Shown here: piece by piece, positions 22,995 to 31,413 of the stretch | Layout: the number at the start of each line of letters is the position of its first letter | Numbering within the stretch: position 1 is the stretch's first letter | Assembly (NCBI GenBank): GCA_017466215.1 | Contig: JAFTUO010000008.1 | Span: 1-34,770 of the forward strand | Length of the DNA: 34,770 nt | Direction of reading: 5' to 3' | DNA from: Oscillospiraceae bacterium | GTDB taxonomy: Bacteria; Bacillota; Clostridia; Oscillospirales; Oscillospiraceae | Notes under the pieces: model-generated | The model's database searches: none | The model's input: the letters and a program-made list of their open reading frames with translations, nothing else | Told to the model about the DNA's origin: nothing | Translations under genes and position numbers: made by a program

Positions 22995-24182
22995 TTACAG
23001 ACCCATTTCAGCCTTGACTTCGCCGAAGCACCGGATGGCAAAGTCCAGATCCTCCTTGGTGTGGCCGGCAGAGATCTGGGTGCGGATGCGATCGCGCTCC
23101 TTGGGAACGACGGGGTAGCAGAATGCGACAACATACACGCCCTTGTCCAGCATACGGCGGGCAAACTCGTGAGCGACCTTGGGATCGTAGAGCATCACGG
23201 GAACGATGGGATGCTCACCGGGCAGCAGATCAAAGCCCAGCTTTTCCATACCGGCCCGGAAGTATCGGGCATTCTCGTGGACCTTATCCCGCAGAGCGGT
23301 GGATTCCTCCAGCAGCTCAATGGTGCGGATAGTAGCAGCGCAGATAGCGGGCGCTACGGTGTTGGAGAACAGGTACGGACGGCTGCGCTGGCGCAGCAGA
23401 TCAACGATGGGCTGACGGGCAGCGGTGTAGCCGCCGGAAGCACCGCCCAGAGCCTTACCGAAAGTACCGGTGATGATGTCGATGCGATCCATAACACCGC
23501 AGTACTCGGGTGTGCCGCGGCCGTGGTCGCCCATAAAGCCAACTGCGTGGCTATCGTCCACCATTGTCAGGGCATCAAACTCGTCGGCCAGATCGCAGAT
23601 GGCCTTCAGGTTGGCGATATAGCCGTCCATAGAGAAGACACCGTCGGTGGCGATGAGGATCTTCTTGCAGCCACTCTCTCTGGCATCAACCAGGCAGCGG
23701 CGCAGGTCATCCATATTGTTGTTCTTGTAGCGATAGCGCTTGGCCTTGCACAGACGGACACCGTCGATGATGGAGGCGTGATTCAGCTCGTCGGAAATAA
23801 CGGCATCCTCAGCGCTCAGCAGCGTCTCAAACAGACCGCCATTGGCATCGAAGCAGGAAGAATACAAAATGGTATCATCCATACCCACGAAGGAGGAGAT
23901 CTTCTTCTCCAGATCCTTGTGGATCTGCTGGGTGCCGCAGATGAAGCGGACGGAGCTGAGGCCAAAGCCCCAGTTGTCATAGCTTTCCTTGGCGGCGGCG
24001 ATCAGCTCGGGATGGGCAGAAAGGCCAAGATAGTTGTTGGCGCACATATTGACAACGCCGTTGGTCTTGGTAGTGTCAATGCGGGAGCGCTGGGGGGTGG
24101 TGATGATGCGCTCGTCACGCCAAGTGCCTGCTTCGCGGATGGCATCCAGCTCCTGGGTGATCGCGGTGAGTGCAGATTTCAT
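22995..24182 (-). CDS. kbl: 2-amino-3-ketobutyrate CoA ligase (glycine C-acetyltransferase)
   Basis: PLP-dependent alpha-oxoamine synthase (395 aa) that cleaves 2-amino-3-ketobutyrate with CoA to glycine and acetyl-CoA. The Schiff-base lysine is Lys243 in [21 protein letters not shown] carries the pyridine-ring Asp and His, and [12 protein letters not shown] and [10 protein letters not shown] are family blocks. ATG 24182 has GGGAG at seven-base spacing; ATG 24188 forms an ATGA overlap with tdh but stands one base from that site. It works with the adjacent tdh product. Confidence 0.96.
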   Translation of the reverse strand: MKSALTAITQELDAIREAGTWRDERIITTPQRSRIDTTKTNGVVNMCANNYLGLSAHPELIAAAKESYDNWGFGLSSVRFICGTQQIHKDLEKKISSFVGMDDTILYSSCFDANGGLFETLLSAEDAVISDELNHASIIDGVRLCKAKRYRYKNNNMDDLRRCLVDARESGCKKILIATDGVFSMDGYIANLKAICDLADEFDALTMVDDSHAVGFMGDHGRGTPEYCGVMDRIDIITGTFGKALGGASGGYTAARQPIVDLLRQRSRPYLFSNTVAPAICAATIRTIELLEESTALRDKVHENARYFRAGMEKLGFDLLPGEHPIVPVMLYDPKVAHEFARRMLDKGVYVVAFCYPVVPKERDRIRTQISAGHTKEDLDFAIRCFGEVKAEMGL

Positions 24183-24184
24183 AA

Positions 24185-25234
24185 TCATTCTCCCTTCTTG
24201 GTGGTCCAGTCCAGAACGACCTTGCCGGAGCGGCCGCTGTTCATAGCTTCAAAGCCCTTCTCAAACTCAGTGTAGTGGAAGCGGTGGGTGATGACAGGGG
24301 TCAGATCCAGACCGCCCTGCACCATATAGCTCATCTGGTGCCAGTTATCCATCTTCCGGCCGTAGATGCCCTGCAGGGTCAGACCCTTGGTGATGATGGT
24401 GTTCATATTCAGGCTCACGGGCTTGTTGCTGATGCCCAGCAGGGAGATCTTACCGCCATTACGCATAGAGCCGATCATCTGCTCCAGAGCCATACCGTTA
24501 CCGGACATCTCAAGACCCACATCGAAGCCCTCGGTCAGACCCTGCTTGTGCATAATCTGAGTCAGGTCTTCCTTAGCGGTGTTCACTGCGGCGTCAACGC
24601 CCATTTTTCTGGCCAGATCCAGACGGTAATCGTTAACATCGGTGATGATAACCCGGCGTGCACCGGCAAACTTGCAGATACCGGCGGCGATGATGCCGAT
24701 AGGACCTGCACCGGTGATCAGAACGTCCTCACCAACCAAATCAAACATCAACGCGGTGTGGGTGGCGTTGCCGATGGCGTCGAAGAATGCGACGACATCC
24801 TCCGGCAGGGATTCGTCAATGATGACCACGTTGGTCTCGGGAATGCACAGATACTCGGCAAAAGCACCGTCCCGGTCAACGCCGACGCTGACGGTATCTT
24901 TGCACCACTGGATATTGCCGGTGTGGCAGTTACGGCAGTGGTGGCAGGTCAGGTGGCCTTCGCCGGACACACGCTGGCCGACCTTCAGGCCGGTAACGCC
25001 TGCGCCCAGAGCTGCGATCTCGCCCACATACTCGTGGCCGATGGTCATCGGGGCCTTGATATGCTCCTGCGCCCAGGGATCCCAGTTGAAAATATGTACG
25101 TCTGTACCGCAGATAGCGGTCTTGTGTACCTTGATCAGCACCTCACCGGGACCGGGGGTGGGGACGGGTACTTTGCGCAGCTCCAGACCGGGACCTGCGA
25201 CGGGTTTTACGATGGCATCCATAAGCTTTTCCAT
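24185..25234 (-). CDS. tdh: L-threonine 3-dehydrogenase
   Basis: Zinc-dependent medium-chain dehydrogenase (349 aa) oxidising L-threonine to 2-amino-3-ketobutyrate with NAD. The catalytic zinc site has Cys42 ([13 protein letters not shown]), His67 and Glu68 (GHEYVGE); the structural zinc loop has Cys97, Cys100, Cys103 and Cys111 ([11 protein letters not shown]). The nucleotide fold shows [23 protein letters not shown] precedes the ATG. It forms an operon with kbl, giving the threonine-to-glycine plus acetyl-CoA route. Confidence 0.97.
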   Translation of the reverse strand: MEKLMDAIVKPVAGPGLELRKVPVPTPGPGEVLIKVHKTAICGTDVHIFNWDPWAQEHIKAPMTIGHEYVGEIAALGAGVTGLKVGQRVSGEGHLTCHHCRNCHTGNIQWCKDTVSVGVDRDGAFAEYLCIPETNVVIIDESLPEDVVAFFDAIGNATHTALMFDLVGEDVLITGAGPIGIIAAGICKFAGARRVIITDVNDYRLDLARKMGVDAAVNTAKEDLTQIMHKQGLTEGFDVGLEMSGNGMALEQMIGSMRNGGKISLLGISNKPVSLNMNTIITKGLTLQGIYGRKMDNWHQMSYMVQGGLDLTPVITHRFHYTEFEKGFEAMNSGRSGKVVLDWTTKKGE

Positions 25235-25267
25235 AGCTGAGCCTCCAAAATTTGTATTTCTGTTTCC

Positions 25268-25296
25268 ATTTTATCACAGTATACCGGCGCTTTCAA
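25268..25296 (-). promoter_or_regulatory. tdh-kbl promoter with flanking inverted repeat
   Basis: On the minus strand TTGAAA (25291-25296), 17-bp spacer, TAAAAT (25268-25273). An 8-bp inverted repeat, GTATACCG (25279-25286) and CGGTATAC (25306-25313), brackets the -35 box and could be an operator. Confidence 0.6.
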
Positions 25297-25334
25297 GTAG
25301 TCAGACGGTATACGGTGCAATTAAAATTTATCCT

Positions 25335-27236
25335 TTATCGCTTTTTCTTATTTTGCGGTTTTTGGGCAGGGCGTTTGCCGCCTGCGGGACGGGGAAGCGG
25401 CTTCTTTACCGCCGATCTGGGCGGGGGAGCAGAATGGGTGGTTCTGGGCGGAATTGCCCGGATCAGACACTTGGGTCCTGAGCCGATCAGATCCTCCCGG
25501 TGGGCTTTGAGAAGCGCTTCCTTTACCAGGTAATAGTTCTTGGGATTGCGGTACTGGATCAAGGCTCGCTGCATAGCCTTTTCGTGGGGGTCGGTGGGGA
25601 CGTATACTTTTTCCATCGTCCTGGGGTCAATGCCGGTATAGTACATCACCGTGGACAGCGTGGAGGGCGTGGGATAGAAATCCTGCACCTGCTCCGGGTT
25701 ATAGCCCATTTCCCGAATGTACTCTGCCAGCTCGATGGCTTCTTTCAGCGTAGAGCCGGGGTGGCTGGACATCAGGTAGGGGACAAGGTACTGATTCATC
25801 CCGTACTGCTTGTTCAGGGCATAGTATTTGTCCACAAAACGGTTGTACACCGCATTTCTGGGCTTGCCCATCCGGTCAAGGACTGCGTCGGAAACGTGCT
25901 CCGGTGCGACTTTTAACTGGCCGGAAATATGGAACTGCACCAGCTCCTTAAAGAACGTATCCTTTTTATCTGTCAGCAGGTAATCAAAGCGAATACCGCT
26001 GCGGACAAATACTTTTTTGATACCGGGAATTTTCCGCAATTTGCGCAGCAGCGCCACATAGTCCGAGTGATCGGCTTTGATGTTCTTGCAAGGAGTGGGG
26101 TAGAGGCATTGCCGTCCGCCGCAAGCGCCCTTACTTAGCTGCTTTTCGCAGGCAGGATGACGGAAATTGGCAGTCGGGCCGCCCACATCGTGGATATAGC
26201 CCTTGAAATCCTTGTCCTTAGCCATCAATTCCGCTTCCTTGAGGATGGAATCGTGGCTGCGGGTCTGGATGATGCGCCCCTGGTGGAAGGTCAGCGCGCA
26301 GAAAGAGCAAGCGCCGAAGCAGCCCCGGTTACTGACCAAACTGAACTTGACCTCCTCGATAGCAGGTACGCCACCGGCCTTGGCATAGCTGGGATGCCAG
26401 GTGCGCGCGTAGGGCAGGTCGTAGACGGCATCCATCTCAGCAGTCGTTAACGGCTTTTGCGGCGGATTCTGGACAACAAACAGGCTGCCATAGGGCTCTG
26501 CAAGCCGTTTGGCGGTAAAGGGGTCGCAGTTGCTGTACTGCTGCTTAAATGACTCGGCGTATTTGCGCTTATTCGCTTTCAGCTCGTCGTAAGACGGTAG
26601 GATCACGGTGGGCAGGGAATCGTCCAAATCTGCGGTTTTGAATACCGTGCCGTCGATGTAAGTGATGTCTTTCACATCCATACCGGAATTTAAGGCATCC
26701 GCGATCTCAACGATGCTTTTTTCGCCCATACCGTACATCAGAAGATCGGCCTGACTGTCCAGCAAAATAGAGCGCTTCAATGATTCAGACCAATAGTCGT
26801 AATGGGCCAAGCGCCGCAGGCTGGCTTCAATACCGCCGATGAGGATTGGGACATTTTTGTAGGTCTGGCGGATCAGATTACAGTAAACTACGGTGGCATA
26901 ATCCGGCCGTTTGCCCATCACACCGCCGGGAGTAAAGGCGTCGGTTTTGCGCTTATGCTTGGTAACGGAATAGTGATTCACCATCGAATCCATATTGCCA
27001 CCGGACACCAAAAAGCCCAGTCGGGGCTGACCGAAAACGTCGATGGACTTGGGATTTTTCCAATCGGGCTGGGAGATAATACCCACGCTGTAGCCGTGGC
27101 TTTCCAGAACGCGGCTGATGATGGCGTGACCGAAGGATGGATGGTCCACATAGGCATCGCCGATGACATAGACAAAGTCGCACTGTGTCCAGCCCCGTGC
27201 CAGCATATCCTCTTTGCAAATGGGAAGAAAGTGCAT
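25335..27236 (-). CDS. YgiQ-type (UPF0313) radical SAM protein
   Basis: 633-aa member of the YgiQ/UPF0313 family. The 4Fe-4S/SAM motif CxxxCxxC is CFGACSFC (Cys306, 310, 313). N-terminal blocks [19 protein letters not shown] and [17 protein letters not shown], and C-terminal [11 protein letters not shown] and [21 protein letters not shown], are characteristic; the tail is Lys/Arg/Pro-rich. The reaction of this family is not known to me. GGAGG precedes the ATG, and a TATAAT lies about 30 bases upstream on the minus strand (attata, 27263-27268) without an obvious -35. It is monocistronic, as a terminator separates it from the membrane-protein gene upstream. Confidence 0.9.
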   Translation of the reverse strand: MHFLPICKEDMLARGWTQCDFVYVIGDAYVDHPSFGHAIISRVLESHGYSVGIISQPDWKNPKSIDVFGQPRLGFLVSGGNMDSMVNHYSVTKHKRKTDAFTPGGVMGKRPDYATVVYCNLIRQTYKNVPILIGGIEASLRRLAHYDYWSESLKRSILLDSQADLLMYGMGEKSIVEIADALNSGMDVKDITYIDGTVFKTADLDDSLPTVILPSYDELKANKRKYAESFKQQYSNCDPFTAKRLAEPYGSLFVVQNPPQKPLTTAEMDAVYDLPYARTWHPSYAKAGGVPAIEEVKFSLVSNRGCFGACSFCALTFHQGRIIQTRSHDSILKEAELMAKDKDFKGYIHDVGGPTANFRHPACEKQLSKGACGGRQCLYPTPCKNIKADHSDYVALLRKLRKIPGIKKVFVRSGIRFDYLLTDKKDTFFKELVQFHISGQLKVAPEHVSDAVLDRMGKPRNAVYNRFVDKYYALNKQYGMNQYLVPYLMSSHPGSTLKEAIELAEYIREMGYNPEQVQDFYPTPSTLSTVMYYTGIDPRTMEKVYVPTDPHEKAMQRALIQYRNPKNYYLVKEALLKAHREDLIGSGPKCLIRAIPPRTTHSAPPPRSAVKKPLPRPAGGKRPAQKPQNKKKR

Positions 27237-27294
27237 AGTAATCCTCCGGTAGTTTTTTTGTTATTATAGCACTTATTGTTTAGAAAGGAAAGAA

Positions 27295-27325
27295 TAAAAT
27301 CCGGGAAGTCAGCGACTTCCCGGAA
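27295..27325 (-). terminator. Terminator after the small membrane-protein gene
   Basis: Stem CCGGGAAGTC/GACTTCCCGG with a three-base loop and a T-rich tail on the minus strand. Confidence 0.85.
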
Positions 27326-27329
27326 AAGA

Positions 27330-27749
27330 TTAAGCAGGATAGCAGTTAATGATCCAAAGCAGCAGCGGCAGTACCAGACTGAACACGCTGACAAGCCAGG
27401 GAGTCAGCACCCGCTTGGAGCAGAACATCAGCAGCAGGCACAGCGCGGTGATGGCGATGGGGCCCAGAACAGCGATACCGCGGCCGACCACAAAGTCAAA
27501 CGTGCCGTCGATCTGCAGGCCGAAGCCTACCTGCTTGGGCAGGGCGCTCATATTGCGGATCGCCAGGATCACAGCGCCAAGTGCTACGGGAATGGCCAGG
27601 ATGAACTGCTTGAATTTCACAGCAAAATCCCAGACCTTCGTGGCGGTGTTGCCAACTTTGCGGAAAAAGCTGCCTACCTTTTCACGGGTGGGGGCGGAAT
27701 TTTCCATAAAGGCATCCCACTTCTTTGAAATTGATTCCATAAAGCTCAT
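27330..27749 (-). CDS. Small membrane protein of unknown function
   Basis: 139 aa. An amphipathic charged N-terminus (1-45, MSFMESISKKWDAFMEN...) is followed by three hydrophobic segments (about 47-64, 92-110 and 115-134). TGGAGG precedes ATG 27749; the frame extends 21 codons further without support. I do not recognise the family. It follows coaX on the same strand 65 bp downstream, with its own terminator. Confidence 0.7.
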   Translation of the reverse strand: MSFMESISKKWDAFMENSAPTREKVGSFFRKVGNTATKVWDFAVKFKQFILAIPVALGAVILAIRNMSALPKQVGFGLQIDGTFDFVVGRGIAVLGPIAITALCLLLMFCSKRVLTPWLVSVFSLVLPLLLWIINCYPA

Positions 27750-27814
27750 AAAATACCTCCAAGGGTACAGTTGCATTTGCGTTATTCTACCACAATGCTC
27801 AGCAATATGCAAGC

Positions 27815-28582
27815 TTAGCGTTTATTGTCCCGGTACAGTGCGGCAAGGCCCTTAACTATCAGATCCTTGTCGTAGATCATCGGGGTCTTACAAAGAGGGA
27901 CGATGAATTTGGCGATGCCGCCGGTGGCGATGACAGTGCATTTTTGTCCCAGCTCCGCTTCCATCCGCTCCACCATTCCGTCCAGCATACAGGCGTTGCC
28001 CATCATAATGCCGCTGCGCATACAGTCGATGGTGTTGCGGCCGATGGCCTTTTTCGGCTGATCCAGTTGCAGGCCAGGCAGCAGGGCGGTGCGCTCCGTC
28101 AGAGCATCCAGAGAAATTTTGACACCGGGGCAGATGCAGCCGCCGATGAGAGCGCCGGTCTCGTCCAGTACGGTCATTGTGGTGGCGGTACCCATATCAA
28201 TAACGATCAGCGGCGGCTTGTGCTGCCGAAGTGCGGCCACGTTCCCCACCACCAGGTCAGCACCGGTCTGGGAGGGATTTTCAATTTTGATGTTCAGGCC
28301 GGTCTTCAGACCGGGGCCAACCACCAGACTAGCCTTGCCGGTGAGTTTTTTGATCGCTGTTTGCATAGAATTCAACACCTGAGGCACGACAGATGCGATA
28401 ATAGCACCCTCGATATCCTCCGCTGCGATGTGGTAAACATCCAGAATTCTGCTCAAGTCAATGCAGTATTCATCGGAAGTTTTGGTGGCATCGGTGCGAA
28501 GCCGGGCTTCCATCAGGATCTTATCGTCTTCAACACCGCCCAAAACAATGTTGGAATTGCCAATATCAACAGTCAGGATCAT
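27815..28582 (-). CDS. coaX: Type III pantothenate kinase
   Basis: First enzyme of CoA synthesis, phosphorylating pantothenate. The 255-aa protein has the ASKHA-fold blocks: DIGNSNIVLG (6-15, phosphate 1, Asp6), GADLVVGN (107-114, catalytic Asp109), DMGTATT (129-135, phosphate 2) and ATGGIAKFI near the end. Its start overlaps the stop of the phosphodiesterase gene as ATGA, so the two are translationally coupled. Confidence 0.95.
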   Translation of the reverse strand: MILTVDIGNSNIVLGGVEDDKILMEARLRTDATKTSDEYCIDLSRILDVYHIAAEDIEGAIIASVVPQVLNSMQTAIKKLTGKASLVVGPGLKTGLNIKIENPSQTGADLVVGNVAALRQHKPPLIVIDMGTATTMTVLDETGALIGGCICPGVKISLDALTERTALLPGLQLDQPKKAIGRNTIDCMRSGIMMGNACMLDGMVERMEAELGQKCTVIATGGIAKFIVPLCKTPMIYDKDLIVKGLAALYRDNKR

Positions 28583-29073
28583 TTCATTTCCTCCAAATCT
28601 TTTAGCCGCAGGATCTCGCAGCTGCGGATTGCATTATCTGCGGTTTCAATCACGGCAACGCTGCCCTCAGCGCTGTTGCAGGCGCCGGGATTGACGATCC
28701 AAAGATCGCCATCTTGCCGGCAGTCGGCTATGTGGGTGTGGCCGTATAGGACAGCCTGCGCATTCATCTGTCTGGCATCGGCCAGAAGCCGGCTCAGGCC
28801 GGATTTTACGCCGTGCATATGTCCGTGGGTCATGTAGAATTTCACGCCGCCGATGCCGTAGCAGAAGATCTGAGGCGTATCGGGTGGACAGCGGTAGCGG
28901 TCGCAGTTGCCGGGCAGCATATGAAAGCGAATATGGCTGTATTCATCCGCCAGGGTCTCGGCGTTGTCGTAGTGATCGCCCAAGTGGACGACGGCATCCG
29001 GCTTGATCGAGTCCATCGCCAGACGCATATAGCGCATCGTGCTGTGGGAATCGGACAAAACGAGAATTCTCAT
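28579..29073 (-). CDS. YfcE/MJ0936-like metallophosphoesterase
   Basis: 164-aa single-domain calcineurin-like phosphodiesterase. Metal ligands: Asp8/His10 (LSDSH), VHLGDHYDN, GNCD, THGHMHG and GHTH. The VPP/YfcE group is small and cytosolic and hydrolyses artificial phosphodiesters; the natural substrate is unclear. The ribosome site (AAAGGGTTGGTGAA) is weak. It is coupled to coaX by a 4-bp overlap. Confidence 0.88.
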   Translation of the reverse strand: MRILVLSDSHSTMRYMRLAMDSIKPDAVVHLGDHYDNAETLADEYSHIRFHMLPGNCDRYRCPPDTPQIFCYGIGGVKFYMTHGHMHGVKSGLSRLLADARQMNAQAVLYGHTHIADCRQDGDLWIVNPGACNSAEGSVAVIETADNAIRSCEILRLKDLEEMK

Positions 29074-29154
29074 AGTTCACCAACCCTTTCACCACTGCAT
29101 ATAGTATAACACAACATATCTATTATAGCAGGAAAATGGACAGGAGGCAATGAT

Positions 29155-29388
29155 ATGCAGAAAAAAACTGAGGGATTTGACGAATTTTCCCTGCGTCAGG
29201 CTGCCACTATGGCCAAAAGCGAGGCAGGACAGCAGTTAATGGGCCTGCTTCAGAGCCAGCACGGCGACAAGCTCCAGGATGCGATGCAGCAGGCGAAAGC
29301 GGGAAACTTTGCTCAGGTGAAGGAAATGATGGAAGCCATGATGGCTTCAGAACAGGCCCAGCAGCTGCTGAAAAAGATGCAGGAGTAG
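29155..29388 (+). CDS. Small helical protein of unknown function (cluster gene 1)
   Basis: 77 aa, rich in Gln, Met, Lys and Glu with no signal peptide or membrane segment. Heptad-like amphipathic stretches (AATMAKSEAGQQLMGLLQ; QVKEMMEAMMASEQAQQLL) predict a helical bundle or coiled interaction. AGGAGG at seven-base spacing supports the ATG. It is followed after three bases by the next small gene. I do not recognise the family. Confidence 0.7.
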   Translation: MQKKTEGFDEFSLRQAATMAKSEAGQQLMGLLQSQHGDKLQDAMQQAKAGNFAQVKEMMEAMMASEQAQQLLKKMQE

Positions 29389-29391
29389 ACT

Positions 29392-29739
29392 ATGGACGGC
29401 ATGGAAGATAAGCTGAACGCGATCCTGGGGAATCCCCAGATGATGCAGCAGATAATGTCTATGGCCCAGGCGATGGGCCAGCAGGAAGAGCAAAGGAAAG
29501 AACCGCCACCGCAAAACAATGCAGGCGGATTGGACCTGGCGATGATCCAGAAGCTCAGCGGCATTGCAAAGCAGTCCAGCATCGACAAAAATCAACAGAA
29601 TTTGCTCAGAGCCCTGAGCCCATACCTGAGCCGTGAACGGATCGCAAAGCTGGAAAGGGCGATGCGGGCTGCAAAGATCGCCGGTATCGCATCAACAGCT
29701 CTGGCCGGCTCAGGCATATCATTACTATCAGGCAGGTGA
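29392..29739 (+). CDS. Small helical protein of unknown function (cluster gene 2)
   Basis: 115 aa. The N-terminus (MEDKLNAILGNPQMMQQIMS) has an NP..M..IM pattern like STI1-type helical motifs. A Pro/Asn linker (PPPQNNAGG) follows, then a C-terminal helical block (LLRALSPYLSRERIAKLERA) and a short hydrophobic end. The N-terminal part resembles gene 1 in composition, so they may interact. It overlaps neither neighbour but is tightly packed (3 and 4 bp gaps). Function unknown. Confidence 0.7.
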   Translation: MDGMEDKLNAILGNPQMMQQIMSMAQAMGQQEEQRKEPPPQNNAGGLDLAMIQKLSGIAKQSSIDKNQQNLLRALSPYLSRERIAKLERAMRAAKIAGIASTALAGSGISLLSGR

Positions 29740-29743
29740 AGCT

Positions 29744-30079
29744 ATGTATAATCGTTACATCCCACAGCCCGACGGCTCATATCGCCGAAATCACGTCCCG
29801 GACCCACCGCCTCTACGGCGGCCAGCACCACCGCCGGAAATAGAATGTCCGCCGCCACCCCAGCCAGAGTGTCCACCGCCACCGATCAGCGAGAAACCGC
29901 AGCACAGACCGCCCTGCCAGCAAAGTACCGGGGCGGGGGATTTCCTGCGCCGTTTGCTGCCCAAGAATCTGGATACCGGAGACTTGATGGTGATCATTTT
30001 GCTGCTACTCATGGCAGGGGACTGCGCCGAGGATAAAAATACAGCGCTTTTAACTTTGGCACTGTATCTATTTATGTAA
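29744..30079 (+). CDS. Proline-rich protein with hydrophobic C-terminal segment (cluster gene 3)
   Basis: 111 aa. Residues 1-60 are Pro-rich and Cys-containing (PPPLRRPAPPP, ECPPPPQPECPPPP); residues 66-76 are basic (DFLRRLLPKNL); residues 77-111 are DTGDLMVIILLLLMAGDCAED then a second short hydrophobic stretch. There is no N-terminal signal, so it may be tail-anchored or peripheral to the membrane. The ribosome site is GGCAGGTGAA before ATG 29744; the frame extends upstream inside gene 2. Last of three tightly packed genes. Function unknown. Confidence 0.65.
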   Translation: MYNRYIPQPDGSYRRNHVPDPPPLRRPAPPPEIECPPPPQPECPPPPISEKPQHRPPCQQSTGAGDFLRRLLPKNLDTGDLMVIILLLLMAGDCAEDKNTALLTLALYLFM

Positions 30080-30094
30080 AATGTAAAATATTTC

Positions 30095-30217
30095 TGTCAT
30101 TGCGAGCCGGTCCGTAGACCGGCGTGGCAATCTCCTGGTATGATCTTTTTAGTTGACGCAAACTTGGTCTATTGTATCAGGGGATTCCCACGGTCGCTTC
30201 GCTCCCTCGGAATGACA
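30095..30217. repeat. MITE/REP-like intergenic element, copy 2
   Basis: The same layout as the copy at 1631-1734: TGTCATTG end, hairpin GCCGGTC-CGTA-GACCGGC, GTGGCAATCTCC, and GAATGACA at the far end after GGGATTCCCACGG...CTCCCTCGG. The hairpin is kept with a different sequence and the same four-base loop composition. It lies between cluster gene 3 and the trpS terminator. Confidence 0.75.
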
Positions 30218-30225
30218 GTAAAGAA

Positions 30226-30254
30226 ACGGCAGTACCGATCGTTGGTACTGCCGC
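30226..30254 (-). terminator. trpS terminator
   Basis: Perfect 10-bp stem CGGCAGTACC/GGTACTGCCG (30227-30236 with 30244-30253) with a seven-base loop and a T-rich tail on the minus strand. Confidence 0.85.
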
Positions 30255-30263
30255 TATTTGTAT

Positions 30264-31277
30264 TTACTTTGCGACGAAGCCGACTTTTTTATAGACCTTG
30301 CGCAGAGTCTTTTCGGCAACATAGCTGGCCTTCTGAGCGCCATCGCGGAAGATACCTTCCAGATAGCCCTTATCCTTCATCAGCCGGGTGGCTTCTTCCC
30401 GGATGGGGCGCAGCATTTCCACAACTGCTTCACCAACGGCAGGCTTGAACTTGCCGTAGCCACTGCCGGCGAATTCGGCTTCGATCTCATCATAGGTCTT
30501 GCCGGTAACGGCGCTGTAAATGGTCATCAGATTGGCAACGCCGGGCTTGTTTTCCTTGTCATAGCGGACGCAGTTCTCAGTATCGGAGTCGGTGATGGCC
30601 CGCTTAAACTGCTTCATAATCACCTCAGGGGCATCCATCAGCAGCACACGGCCGGTGTCCTCATCCTCAGACTTGGACATCTTGGCAGTGGGATTGGTCA
30701 GGCTCATAATTCTCGCGCCCACCTTGGGTACATAGGGCTCAGGAATCTTGAACACATCGCCGTAAACGCCGTTGAAGCGGCGGGCGATGGTGTGGCACAG
30801 CTCCACGTGCTGCTTCTGATCCTCACCAACGGGGACGTAATCCGGCTGATACAGCAGAATATCCGCTGCCATCAGGCTGGGGTAAGTAAACAGACCGCCG
30901 TTGATATTGTCAGCATTCTTGGCAGACTTGTCCTTGAACTGGGTCATACGGCTCAGCTCGCCGAACATCGAGTAGCAATTTAAGACCCAGCCCAGCTCTG
31001 CGTGCTGGTGCACGTGGCTCTGGATGAACAGGGTGTTCTTCTCCGGGTCAAGGCCGCAGGCGATGTACTGGGCCAGCTGCTCCAGCGTGCGACGACGCAG
31101 GGAAGCGGGGTCTTGGCGCACAGTAATAGCGTGCAGGTCGGCCATAAAATAAAAGCAATCAAATTCATCGGCACGCTCTTTCCAGTTCTTGATCGCGCCA
31201 AGGTAGCTGCCCAGGGTCAGATCGCCGGAGGGCTTAATGCCGGAGAGCATTCTTTTCTTTGCAACAGTTTCTTCCAT
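30264..31277 (-). CDS. trpS: Tryptophanyl-tRNA synthetase
   Basis: Class I aminoacyl-tRNA synthetase charging tRNA-Trp (337 aa, usual length). The HIGH-equivalent is PSGDLTLGSYLG (16-27); KMSKS is at 199-203; GEDQKQHVEL is the family adenylate/Trp block. GAGGTGATC precedes the ATG. The leader from the predicted promoter is about 30 bases, too short for a T-box riboswitch. It is divergent from gltX with back-to-back promoters. Confidence 0.96.
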   Translation of the reverse strand: MEETVAKKRMLSGIKPSGDLTLGSYLGAIKNWKERADEFDCFYFMADLHAITVRQDPASLRRRTLEQLAQYIACGLDPEKNTLFIQSHVHQHAELGWVLNCYSMFGELSRMTQFKDKSAKNADNINGGLFTYPSLMAADILLYQPDYVPVGEDQKQHVELCHTIARRFNGVYGDVFKIPEPYVPKVGARIMSLTNPTAKMSKSEDEDTGRVLLMDAPEVIMKQFKRAITDSDTENCVRYDKENKPGVANLMTIYSAVTGKTYDEIEAEFAGSGYGKFKPAVGEAVVEMLRPIREEATRLMKDKGYLEGIFRDGAQKASYVAEKTLRKVYKKVGFVAK

Positions 31278-31314
31278 AATGGGATCACCTCGTTATTTTC
31301 CATATCATATCCGC

Positions 31315-31343
31315 ATTTTAACACACGCAGCAGAAAAACGCAA
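31315..31343 (-). promoter_or_regulatory. trpS promoter
   Basis: On the minus strand TTGCGT (31338-31343), 17-bp spacer, TAAAAT (31315-31320). Confidence 0.6.
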
Positions 31344-31350
31344 TCAAAAA

Positions 31351-31379
31351 TTGACTTTAGTGGCGGAAGATGGTATAGT
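31351..31379 (+). promoter_or_regulatory. gltX promoter
   Basis: TTGACT (31351-31356), 17-bp spacer, TATAGT (31374-31379). Its -35 box is only seven bases from the divergent trpS -35 box. Confidence 0.75.
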
Positions 31380-31413
31380 AAACGGAGAAATTTTGAGAAT
31401 TGAGGTAATCACG

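Noticed and set aside
22830-24275. 481-aa plus-strand frame opposite kbl
   Set aside because: Long only because it is antisense to kbl; no recognisable domain and no ribosome site, while kbl has all catalytic motifs.
31278-31345. T-box riboswitch in front of trpS
   Set aside because: The leader between the predicted start of transcription and the ATG is only about 30 bases, too short for a T-box.
31237-31413. Upstream extension of gltX by 59 codons
   Set aside because: It overlaps the start of trpS and both promoters; ATG 31414 has a proper ribosome site and family N-terminus.
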